A stretch of 37,624 bases of DNA, taken from positions 1 through 37,624 of IMG/VR virus record IMGVR_UViG_3300042564_003692. The stretch is one strand, 5' to 3'. Shown piece after piece: positions 14,617-21,201 of the stretch. The first letter of the stretch is position 1. Every line of letters begins with the position of its first letter. The notes under the pieces were generated by a model that was not told the origin of the DNA, did no database searches, and saw nothing but the letters and a program-made list of their open reading frames with translations. This DNA comes from a virus. The position numbers were made by a program, and so were the translations under genes.

Positions 14617-15687
14617 TCAGCCGGGGTCAGTGACCGGCGAGCCAAAAAACCGGCACCCGTCGCGCTCCGTAATGGCGCGCCGGTAGTGCCGGAACAGCGT
14701 GGCGCTGTCAGCGGTGTGCCCCATCGCCTGCTTGGTGGCGTGGTCGCCGAACGCGGCGAGGAAATGCGACGCGAAGGTGTGCCGGGTGATGTCCTGCTCC
14801 TTGCCGATTCCCGCAGCCTTCCTCAACCGCTGCCAGCGCACCTTCCAGCCGGCGGGGATGACCGGTCCCTCCGACGGGTGACCTTTGAGCAGCGTCCGCA
14901 ACCGCGGCGTGACCGGGATGTGCCGATCGGTGCCGGTTTTCGCGACATCCGACGCGATGTAGATCTCCTGGCTGCCGACGTCCGACCAGTCGAGCCGCGT
15001 GATTTCTCCGTCCTCCGCGGATGGGCGGATCCCGGCGTAGATCAGCAGCGCCACCGCGCGTCGTTCGGCCGGCCCGTCGCACGCACCCAGGATCGCCTCG
15101 ACCTGGTCGCCGGTCATGATCGAGATGCGGGACATCCGCCGCCGGCTGCCTCGCCCTGCCAGCACGGCAGCCACCCGGGTCGCCCGGGCCTTGATGGTGG
15201 ACTCGGCGCTCGCGCCGCCGGCGATGACGGCAGTGCGGATCGCGGCCGGCGTGATTGCCTGCACGCTCGTCTGCATGAACGCCTTCGGCACCCACCGCGG
15301 GATCTTGCCCATGTCGTCGGCATAGCGGGGCCGCCAGTGGGTCTCTCCCTCGTCGCAGTAGCGTTTCCAGCGAGCCTCGAAGGTCTCACCTCCCCCGCTC
15401 TCGTTCGCGCGCGCCACGGCTGCCTTGGCAGCGTCCAGGATGGTCATGCCGATCGGCTCGAGCAGCGCGGCCGCCATTGCTGCCATCGATGCCAGTTCGG
15501 GTGAGATCGTGCCGCCACGCAAGCCGGCGTGGTAGTCGCCGCGCAGTCGCCTGGCGAACTTCTCAGCCTCCTTCGGATCGGGGAAAAACCGCTTCCGGCG
15601 CTTGCCGTCGCCGGACATCGACTCGGGGATCGAAACCATCCAACCGTCCGCGGTTTCGAGGGGCGTGAATGTGGGGCGCTTCGGCAT
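14617..15687 (-). CDS. int: Tyrosine recombinase integrase
   Basis: A 356-aa phage integrase with an N-terminal arm-binding part, a central core-binding part (about 95-180) and a C-terminal catalytic domain. Catalytic residues are R221 (YAGIRPS), K250 (VAKTGTDR), R302 (DITRHTFASHF; the usual His of HxxR is Asp299), H324 (AMGHTADS) and the nucleophile Tyr335 (FRHYRR). It integrates phage DNA at a host tRNA-Thr gene, judged by the attP core at about 15769-15813, 80 bp upstream of its start. Its stop lies 12 bp from the end of the convergent repressor gene. An inverted and direct repeat cluster at 15687-15720 covers its start and may bind Int or Xis. Confidence 0.88.
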   Translation of the reverse strand: MPKRPTFTPLETADGWMVSIPESMSGDGKRRKRFFPDPKEAEKFARRLRGDYHAGLRGGTISPELASMAAMAAALLEPIGMTILDAAKAAVARANESGGGETFEARWKRYCDEGETHWRPRYADDMGKIPRWVPKAFMQTSVQAITPAAIRTAVIAGGASAESTIKARATRVAAVLAGRGSRRRMSRISIMTGDQVEAILGACDGPAERRAVALLIYAGIRPSAEDGEITRLDWSDVGSQEIYIASDVAKTGTDRHIPVTPRLRTLLKGHPSEGPVIPAGWKVRWQRLRKAAGIGKEQDITRHTFASHFLAAFGDHATKQAMGHTADSATLFRHYRRAITERDGCRFFGSPVTDPG

Positions 15688-15720
15688 TTCCCCGGACGTT
15701 TATGGACGTTACGGGGGAAA
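15687..15720. repeat. Inverted plus direct repeats at the integrase start
   Basis: TTTCCCC (15687-15693) and GGGGAAA (15714-15720) form a 7-bp inverted repeat. Inside it, GGACGTT occurs twice in direct orientation (15694-15700 and 15704-15710), one helical turn apart. The cluster covers the int start codon and lies near attP. It could be a set of Int or Xis arm sites, or an autoregulatory operator. Confidence 0.45.
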
Positions 15721-15768
15721 CTCAAGGAATTAGGGGGGATTCGGATCCTTTATAGATCAACGATTGAA

Positions 15769-15813
15769 GGAGCCGCTGGTCGGATTTGAACCGACGACCT
15801 GCTCATTACGAAT
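15769..15813 (-). other. attP: attP core: 3' half of a tRNA-Thr(CGU) gene
   Basis: Read on the minus strand, the segment starts in the anticodon loop (TTCGTAA, anticodon CGT). It continues through the 3' anticodon stem, the variable loop, a T-arm with stem GTCGG/CCGAC and loop TTCAAAT, and the 3' acceptor strand CAGCGGC. No CCA is encoded. The 5' half of a tRNA is absent: beyond the anticodon loop the sequence no longer pairs. Such tRNA 3' halves beside an integrase gene restore the host tRNA on integration. Phage genes flank it on both sides, so this is attP rather than attL or attR. Confidence 0.8.
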
Positions 15814-15897
15814 TTGCCGCGGGCCTTTGCAGCATAATGCCTGCCGGTCTCTCGCGCGCTGCCGGACACATTGCGGACGCATCGCGGGGAGCGCGAG
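15814..15897. other. Gap between attP and the last late gene
   Basis: This 84-bp stretch holds no gene or tRNA element. It has a 7-bp inverted repeat (CTCGCGC/GCGCGAG on the minus strand) with a long loop and no T-tract, which is too weak to call a terminator. It may contain integrase arm sites that cannot be recognised by eye. Confidence 0.4.
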
Positions 15898-16698
15898 TCA
15901 GACTTCGGTGACGATGACAAGAGAGCCGGCAAGCAGGCCGATACTCCCTGTTTGTGCTGCCGTCTGGTGGTAGGAGTTGAAGACGACGTTGCCGCTTCCG
16001 GTGGGTCGAAGATAGACATGACCGCTGATTCCGAGCGTGCCGTTGGGGTTTCCGGTCGTGTTCGGATTGAGACCCGTAAAGGTAGCGCCCAAGTTGGGCA
16101 ACTTCACAACGGTCTGGTGAGCGACCATCGAGTGACCAAACCCTGTCCGCGAAGTGGTTGGGTAGGTCATCGAGACCTGATAGCCAGGATTGTTCGGCGA
16201 CGTGCCCGCGATGCTCGCCACGACCAGGCTCAAATCAACCCGGTAGATTTTCCCTGCCTCGACGGGGAACGTGAGGTCGGCAGCCGTAACCGGCGTCGTG
16301 CTTGTTGCGCGAGCGTCGGATCCAAGGATGCGCCGGATAATCCCCATCGCCTCCCGGGCCGCCACCACGGTGGTCGCGCCGGTGCCGCCGCGGGAGATCG
16401 GCAGCGTGCCGCCGGCCCCAGCGGTGAGGAACCCACCGGATGTGTCGCTGGCAACCGCGAGCGCGGTGGACACGCCGGCACCGAGTCCGGTCAGCTTGCC
16501 GAGGGTGATCGACCCGGCGAGCATGTCGTTGGTCACAGCACCGGAGTTGATCGTCCAGGTCGATCCGCCCGACGTGACGGTGATGCTGCCCTTGTTCCCA
16601 TCCGACACCCCGCCGCCGCCGCCGCCCGAACTGACCGACCGCGCCTCGAGCAGCGTCAGCCTGGTCAGCACCTGGCGGATGGTTTCGATCGGGTTCAT
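15898..16698 (-). CDS. Tail fibre / receptor-binding protein
   Basis: A 266-aa protein. The N-terminus is a short helical trimerisation-like segment (ETIRQVLTRLTLLEARS) followed by a run of six glycines. Next come beta-rich repeats and the motif LPISRGGTGATT, a hallmark of phage tail fibres. The C-terminal about 140 residues form a globular beta-rich domain that probably contacts the receptor. It is the last gene of the late transcript, directly after the endolysin gene and next to attP, a position often occupied by exchangeable host-range genes. The ATG lies three bases after the upstream stop. Confidence 0.7.
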   Translation of the reverse strand: MNPIETIRQVLTRLTLLEARSVSSGGGGGGVSDGNKGSITVTSGGSTWTINSGAVTNDMLAGSITLGKLTGLGAGVSTALAVASDTSGGFLTAGAGGTLPISRGGTGATTVVAAREAMGIIRRILGSDARATSTTPVTAADLTFPVEAGKIYRVDLSLVVASIAGTSPNNPGYQVSMTYPTTSRTGFGHSMVAHQTVVKLPNLGATFTGLNPNTTGNPNGTLGISGHVYLRPTGSGNVVFNSYHQTAAQTGSIGLLAGSLVIVTEV

Positions 16699-16701
16699 CG
16701 C

Positions 16702-17166
16702 TCAGTAGATGCGGATCCTGCTGCGGATCTTCTCGATCCCCCGGAACTTCCGGTAGACCCCGTCGCCTTCGCGCGAGCCGGCCCCGTTGGTGTTGCCCTC
16801 GATCGTTTCGATCATGCCATCCTCGTCCGGCGACGAGACCGCGATGCCGATGTGGGAAAACGAGAAGATCACGATGTCGCCGGCCTTGATGTCACCGTGG
16901 TGCGGCTTTCGCAGGCGTGCCCAGTTGCCGACGCCACGGCACCACTTCTCGAAGTCCCAGGCGCCCGCGGTGCGGGGAAGCTCGGGGTGACCAGGAAGCG
17001 CGCGGGACAGCACCCAGCAGACGAACGCCGCGCACCAGGGCCAGGATCCCGGCGGCAGCCAGGTCGCGCGCTGGTATCCCTCGATCTCGGCTCCCCCGTT
17101 TTTTTTCGACTCCCGCACGCCGACTTCGGCCGATGCGACTGCGACGATTTTCTCGGCGTTGGTCAT
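16702..17166 (-). CDS. CHAP-domain endolysin
   Basis: A 154-aa peptidoglycan hydrolase. The N-terminal helix (AEKIVAVASAEVGVRESKKNGG) and PGSWPWCAAFVCWVL give the catalytic Cys45. His105 lies in FSFSHIGIAVSS and a polar third residue in EGNTN (about 123-126), as in CHAP amidases/endopeptidases. It has no signal peptide, so it needs the holin candidate encoded two genes upstream. The ATG at 17166 follows CTCCACCATC. An ATG at 17196 overlaps the upstream stop as ATGA and would add ten residues; either could be used. Confidence 0.82.
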   Translation of the reverse strand: MTNAEKIVAVASAEVGVRESKKNGGAEIEGYQRATWLPPGSWPWCAAFVCWVLSRALPGHPELPRTAGAWDFEKWCRGVGNWARLRKPHHGDIKAGDIVIFSFSHIGIAVSSPDEDGMIETIEGNTNGAGSREGDGVYRKFRGIEKIRSRIRIY

Positions 17167-17192
17167 GATGGTGGAGATCAATGAAGAGGTTG

Positions 17193-17414
17193 TCATTTGC
17201 CGTCGTGGACGAGCATCGGCCGGCGCTGGGCGTATGCGGCGGCGGCGGCCTCGGCGAACTTCATCGCCGCGGGGTCGGCACCCTTCCTGGTGGTGGTCAC
17301 GTCGGTCACGGTGCCGGCCTTGTCGGTCGTGATGGTCCTGACGGTTTCGATCGTGCACGACGTGTGGCAGCACGGGATCGCGATGGCGGCTGCAGATAGG
17401 ATGATTGCTTTCAT
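17193..17414 (-). CDS. Small exported protein or lipoprotein, spanin candidate
   Basis: A 73-aa protein with a lysine plus hydrophobic N-terminal signal (MKAIILSAAAIAIP) followed by three cysteines in CCHTSC. One of these could be lipidated, although no perfect lipobox is present. The mature part is hydrophilic. It sits between the holin candidate and the endolysin, where an Rz1-like outer-membrane spanin would be expected in phages of Gram-negative hosts. The TGACCCACGAACC-ATG leader matches the local pattern. Confidence 0.5.
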   Translation of the reverse strand: MKAIILSAAAIAIPCCHTSCTIETVRTITTDKAGTVTDVTTTRKGADPAAMKFAEAAAAAYAQRRPMLVHDGK

Positions 17415-17424
17415 GGTTCGTGGG

Positions 17425-17775
17425 TCATTCGCGATTGCCCCGCTGCGCCCGGTCGAGGTGGGTTTTGACGTCCTCGAGGATGTGCGAGTTTTGCTGCACG
17501 ACGGTGATCAGCGCCTTGCGATCCTCGTCCCGCTCTTTGTCGCGGATGTCGTTCTTGTCCTCGGCACGGTTGAGCCGCCTGTTCATCCAAACTAACCCGA
17601 GACCTAGCCCTACCAGCGCGCCGAAAGGACCGGTGAGTTGGTTCACCCAAGGAGGGGTCACCGCATTGACCACGTCGGATGCCACCTCGGTGGATGCGAC
17701 CATCAGCCGAGACCCGAAGATCCCTGCGACGATCGCTGCGATTCCTGACAGGGTGTGGTCGATGGTCGGGTTCAT
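17425..17775 (-). CDS. Holin-like membrane protein with coiled-coil tail
   Basis: A 116-aa protein. Two hydrophobic segments lie at about residues 9-26 (LSGIAAIVAGIFGSRLMV) and 46-62 (LTGPFGALVGLGLGLVWM). They are followed by a positively charged stop (NRRLNRAEDKND) and a charged helical C-terminus (about 65-116) likely to form a coiled coil. The topology and the position just before the lipoprotein and endolysin genes fit a holin, although a combined inner-membrane spanin is possible. The start at 17775 overlaps the upstream stop by one base (TGATG). Confidence 0.6.
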   Translation of the reverse strand: MNPTIDHTLSGIAAIVAGIFGSRLMVASTEVASDVVNAVTPPWVNQLTGPFGALVGLGLGLVWMNRRLNRAEDKNDIRDKERDEDRKALITVVQQNSHILEDVKTHLDRAQRGNRE

Positions 17776-18356
17776 CAAAGGGTGATGGAGTTGGAGTAAA
17801 CCGAGACGGTATACCATTCGGTGTGTGCTGTGACGATCATCTGGATGGTGTCGCCTGTCGTCGCTGCACCGGCATACTGCCCCGATGTTTGCCCGAACTC
17901 AGGGGACCCGTTCAATTCCCACTGGTATTCCTCATAGAGGGGAGCTTGCTCCCAAACTGCATTGTTTTGCAGTTCGTAGTAGTCCCCCACCACGTTCAGC
18001 CAGATCTCGGGTGGTTGAATGGCTGCTTGCGGGAAGTCGATGACAGGGGTGGGGTTAGACTCTCTCGTGCCCGCACCCTTGGCGTCGGTGCAGGTCACTC
18101 GGCAACGGATGATGGTGCCGAAATCGGCCGCGCCGTCGATTGTGTAGCTGTTTGTCGTCTCTCCCGGAATCGGGGATCCGTTCCTCATCCATTGGAGGGC
18201 AATGGTGCCGACACGATCCCAGCCCCCATCGTCGCAGGTGAGGGTGTCGCCAGGGTGGAAGGGTAAGGAGTAAATCAGCGTGGGCGCGGTGGTGCTGTTT
18301 GGGCCGCGGCTGATAGCGCCACCGCTGATGGAGACCTGTCTGCTGATGGAGAGCAT
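17775..18356 (-). CDS. Ig-like virion surface protein
   Basis: A 193-aa, beta-rich protein with two immunoglobulin-like segments. The first contains GTIALQWMRNGSPIPGETTNSYTI, then GTIIRCRVTCTDAKG. The second contains YEEYQWELNGSPEFGQTSGQY, then GDTIQMIVTAH. Such Ig-like domains decorate phage heads, tails or fibres and bind weakly to cell-surface sugars. The gene lies between the neck adaptor and the lysis cassette. It has no signal peptide. Its base composition looks less GC-rich than its neighbours, suggesting recent acquisition, but this was judged by eye. Confidence 0.6.
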   Translation of the reverse strand: MLSISRQVSISGGAISRGPNSTTAPTLIYSLPFHPGDTLTCDDGGWDRVGTIALQWMRNGSPIPGETTNSYTIDGAADFGTIIRCRVTCTDAKGAGTRESNPTPVIDFPQAAIQPPEIWLNVVGDYYELQNNAVWEQAPLYEEYQWELNGSPEFGQTSGQYAGAATTGDTIQMIVTAHTEWYTVSVYSNSITL

Positions 18357-18380
18357 GGCGAGGGGGTCAGGAGGTGATTT

Positions 18381-19319
18381 TCATCGGGACTGATGGTTGG
18401 CGTGGTTCATCACCCGGGTGGCGACCCGGGCACCACCCTGGCGGGAGACCTTTTCGAGTTGCTCCTGCAGGATCTCGGTCGCTTCAGCCTCGGCGACCAG
18501 CGCCTTGTCCTGCTTCCCTTCGTTCCGCAGGAAATCGGCATAGGCACCGTGGGCTGCATACTCGAACCACTCCTCGGGGAATCCTGTCGTGTCGCCGGCG
18601 TTGCTGCCGTAGGTGGCAGTCAGCGCGGCCTTGTAGGTGATGTAGGCGGAATAAAACGAGTTTTTCGTCACCACCGGTGACCCGGATCCTGATGTGACGA
18701 TCGTCCACGTCTGAGCGAGTTCCGGCGAATTCACCCCGACCTCGCTGATCCATGACTGAGATGTCAATTCGTCGGCGACGACCCAGCGGTCGATCTCATC
18801 GCCGGGGATTCCTGACGAGGGGAGTCCGACAATCGCGAGATTCGGATTGCTCGGCGTGCGGTAAATGTCAAAGCCCGAGATGTCGGTCTCGGAGTAGGTG
18901 TAGTCGCCCGATACGTCAGGAATCAGGGGGTCATCATTGCTGCTGCCGTCGATCGTGTAGCTTTGTCTGCCGGTGGATTCGACCGCATCGTAGCCCGTGA
19001 TCTGGATGCCAGCGGTCGATGCGTAGAACTCGCCGTATTCGCGCGCAGGATCGGCCAGGAAGGGTCTCGTCGCGTGGATCCGCAGCACGGTGCCGATGTC
19101 GGCGAGAGCCGGTTGTTCGTAGGGCAGCACCCCCCCCTCTGAGACGACGCGTTCCTCACCGACGACCAAGAACCGCGGCCATAGTTCGGTCGCGGCATAT
19201 GCACGCTGGGCGCGCCGGTTGACGAAGTAGCGGATGCGGACGCGTTCCTGCTCGGCGAGCGTCGCGCCGCAGAGTGCCTCGACGAGTCCGAGGAGGTCGG
19301 TGTAGGGTCGGGTGTTCAT
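18381..19319 (-). CDS. Neck / head-tail adaptor protein with inserted beta domain
   Basis: A 312-aa protein. The N-terminal helices (YTDLLGLVEALCGATLAEQERVRI, RYFVNRRAQRAYAATELWPRFL) and C-terminal helices (FPEEWFEYAAHGAYADFLRNEGKQDKALVAEAEATEILQEQLEKV) resemble podoviral adaptor proteins that plug the portal. The middle, about residues 90-240, is a beta-rich insert (SYTIDGSSNDDPLIPDVSGDYTYSE). Part of the insert uses the same SYTIDG word as the Ig-like gene next door. It follows the 105-aa gene with a one-base overlap (TGATG). Confidence 0.6.
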   Translation of the reverse strand: MNTRPYTDLLGLVEALCGATLAEQERVRIRYFVNRRAQRAYAATELWPRFLVVGEERVVSEGGVLPYEQPALADIGTVLRIHATRPFLADPAREYGEFYASTAGIQITGYDAVESTGRQSYTIDGSSNDDPLIPDVSGDYTYSETDISGFDIYRTPSNPNLAIVGLPSSGIPGDEIDRWVVADELTSQSWISEVGVNSPELAQTWTIVTSGSGSPVVTKNSFYSAYITYKAALTATYGSNAGDTTGFPEEWFEYAAHGAYADFLRNEGKQDKALVAEAEATEILQEQLEKVSRQGGARVATRVMNHANHQSR

Positions 19320-19636
19320 CAGGCAGAGTAGACCTTGGTCGATGGTTCGAGGCGCTGCATGTCGCGGATGAATCCGCGGTCGCTGAAGGCGTCGTAGCCG
19401 TGTTGGGAGACGATTGCCTCGTAGTCCTCTTGGGACAGCGTGAGGACGCATTTCCCGAGTCCTTCGACGGTGCGGTGGTTCCGCATGGCAACCGCTTGTT
19501 TGCCGGCTTCGATCTCCCGCTGCTTCTCAAGCGCGAGTTGGGCATTCCAGCCACGGGTCAACTCCCGCTCGAGCGCCTGCGCGTCGGCGAGCGTCAGCCC
19601 CATGTCGAGCGCCACGTCATGCAGGGATCCGAACAT
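19319..19636 (-). CDS. Small protein between capsid and neck genes
   Basis: A 105-aa, mostly helical protein. Residues 1-50 resemble a short coiled coil (HDVALDMGLTLADAQALERELTRGW), and the C-terminal half is LTLSQEDYEAIVSQHGYDAFSDRGFIRDMQRLEP. The position, after the decoration gene and coupled to the adaptor gene, suggests a connector or chaperone role. No family is recognised. Its start directly follows the terminator at 19638-19677, so it is transcribed only by read-through or from an unseen promoter. Confidence 0.5.
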   Translation of the reverse strand: MFGSLHDVALDMGLTLADAQALERELTRGWNAQLALEKQREIEAGKQAVAMRNHRTVEGLGKCVLTLSQEDYEAIVSQHGYDAFSDRGFIRDMQRLEPSTKVYSA

Positions 19637-19637
19637 G

Positions 19638-19677
19638 AAAAAGAGATGCCGGGTGCCCCAGGGAGAGGGCACCCGGC
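19638..19677 (-). terminator. Strong intrinsic terminator after capsid and decoration genes
   Basis: On the minus strand, GCCGGGTGCCC and GGGCACCCGGC form a perfect 11-bp stem (19667-19677 with 19648-19658). The loop is 8 nt, and ATCTCTTTTT follows (19638-19647). It lies between the decoration gene stop (19690) and the next ATG (19636). It would lower expression of neck and lysis genes relative to capsid. Confidence 0.8.
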
Positions 19678-19689
19678 AAGGGGGTGGGG

Positions 19690-20163
19690 TTAGGCGACGG
19701 GGTTCACGCCGAACCGAGCCGGGTCGAACGCTTTCCATCCGATGATCCACTCGCCAGCGGTGAGGTTGGCGACCGTGCCGCCCACCTCGAGGTAGATCGG
19801 CACCGCAGCGGTGGTGTTGTTGACGTAGAGCGTCCCATCGTCACCTGCCACAGTGAGTGCGTCACCGGTGTTGTAGGCAGCCTTGGTCAGCGCATCGGCG
19901 TCGAGTGCGTCGATGAATTCGTCGGGGTCCGCACCGGAGGTGCCGACGTCGAATACGATGTCGGTCGTTCCCGCGGTCGAGGTGAGCTTGAACACACCGC
20001 AGACGTTCACCGCGCCGCCCGAGGGGACGTAGCCGATGATCACCTGATTCGCAGCGCCAAGGGTGGCGAGGAAACCGGGTGTCTTCAGATCTTTGTAGGA
20101 GAATCGGAAGAAATCGGTGAAGTCGCGAGCCTCGTTGTTGCTGAGTTTTCCTTTAGTTGCCAT
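19690..20163 (-). CDS. Head decoration protein candidate
   Basis: A 157-aa beta-rich protein encoded directly after the major capsid protein. It is glycine-, threonine- and valine-rich (NQVIIGYVPSGGAVNVCGVF, GTTDIVFDVGTSG, GTLYVNNTTAAVPIYLEVGG), with no signal or membrane segment. The size and position match capsid cement/decoration proteins of SU10-like heads. The ATG at 20163 has AGGAAG 12 bases upstream, one of the few purine-rich leaders here. Confidence 0.6.
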   Translation of the reverse strand: MATKGKLSNNEARDFTDFFRFSYKDLKTPGFLATLGAANQVIIGYVPSGGAVNVCGVFKLTSTAGTTDIVFDVGTSGADPDEFIDALDADALTKAAYNTGDALTVAGDDGTLYVNNTTAAVPIYLEVGGTVANLTAGEWIIGWKAFDPARFGVNPVA

Positions 20164-20195
20164 GATGTTTGGTCTTCCTGGGATGAAAGGTTGAA

Positions 20196-21176
20196 TTAGT
20201 AGCTGATCTTGCCGTGGGCGCGCGGGTCGGAGACTGCCAGCGTGAGGATGGTATCGATGATGCCGCGGCGGCCGCCGCCCTGGTTCTCAAGCTCGCGGGA
20301 ACCCACGGGCAGGAGGGTCTTCAACTCGACGTAGTTCGGGTTGACGAAGTAAGCGGTGGTGGCGCTCGGCATGCAGGCAGGGTTGCCGTTGACGATCCGC
20401 ACGAAGCCGAAATCGCTGTCGAAAATGTTCACGGCGAGCGTGACCTTTTTCGAGTCGGCGGCCTGGGTCACGTTGTAGACTGCTTCCGACGCGTTGTTGT
20501 CGGTGCGAGTGAACTCGGTGATGCGGCTCCGCACGGTGGACCCTGCGATGACGGTGAGGTTGTTGACCTCGCCATTGATCGTGAAGATCGATGCGAGCGC
20601 GGCGGCGAACGTGATCTCGGTCGGAGCAGCGGTCAGGATGCTTCCGGTCGGGGTCTTGTAGTCGTCCGGCACGTCGTTGCCCGGGGTGGTGCTGATCCAC
20701 TTCCCGAAACCGCGCATCTTGCCAGCGACGCCGGCGGACGGGGTGACCGAGTCGTTGGACGACAGGATGGTCGCCTCGATGTCGCGCTTGAGTTCGAGCA
20801 TCTTCTTGACCTTGGCGCGGGCGACGTCCTGCGGGCCGGCGCTTTCGGTCGCCTCCTGCTCGACGGACACCATCCACTTGCGCCAGAGACGCTGACCGCG
20901 ATTCTGCAGGCGGGCGGAATCGCCGAACGGATCCTCGAAGGAATCAGCATCGCTGCCTTCGACGACACCGTCGGTGCTCGGGGCACCGAGCTTGTCAACT
21001 GGCCATTCGGAGAGGGTGCTCTTCGCCTTGCTGCGCTTGCACAGCACGGTCATCGGACAGGTCACGGCGGCAAGCATCGTCAGCTTGTCGTCGAGATCCT
21101 CGCGGTTGTTGATGCCGCTGCCCTGGCCGGCGCGGCCGGCGGGTGCGGAGGGGGAGAATGTTGCGGAAAATGCCAT
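20196..21176 (-). CDS. Major capsid protein, SU10-like (DUF5309-type)
   Basis: A 326-aa capsid subunit. The opening REDLDDKLTMLAAVTCPMTVLCKRSKAKSTLSEWPVDKL follows the pattern of SU10/DUF5309 capsid proteins: a helix, a threonine/cysteine-proline turn, then the basic K-(A)-K-x-T-x-x-x-W strand. The remainder has the expected E-loop, spine helix (DVARAKVKKMLELKRDIEATILSS) and beta-rich axial domain, ending in AHGKISY. It is encoded between scaffold and decoration genes. HK97 fold assignment is from family knowledge. The ATG is preceded by CACCATCACACCATT. Confidence 0.82.
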   Translation of the reverse strand: MAFSATFSPSAPAGRAGQGSGINNREDLDDKLTMLAAVTCPMTVLCKRSKAKSTLSEWPVDKLGAPSTDGVVEGSDADSFEDPFGDSARLQNRGQRLWRKWMVSVEQEATESAGPQDVARAKVKKMLELKRDIEATILSSNDSVTPSAGVAGKMRGFGKWISTTPGNDVPDDYKTPTGSILTAAPTEITFAAALASIFTINGEVNNLTVIAGSTVRSRITEFTRTDNNASEAVYNVTQAADSKKVTLAVNIFDSDFGFVRIVNGNPACMPSATTAYFVNPNYVELKTLLPVGSRELENQGGGRRGIIDTILTLAVSDPRAHGKISY

Positions 21177-21201
21177 AATGGTGTGATGGTGAAATGTGGA
21201 A

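Noticed and set aside
14605-14640. Bidirectional terminator between the convergent repressor and integrase genes
   Set aside because: Only a 5-bp GCCGG/CCGGC stem is present, with no T-tract on either side.
15769-15813. A functional tRNA gene
   Set aside because: Only the part from the anticodon loop to the acceptor 3' strand is present; no D-arm or 5' acceptor strand can be found next to it.
15814-15897. Terminator at the end of the late transcript
   Set aside because: The only inverted repeat has a 7-bp stem, a loop of about 30 nt and no T-tract.
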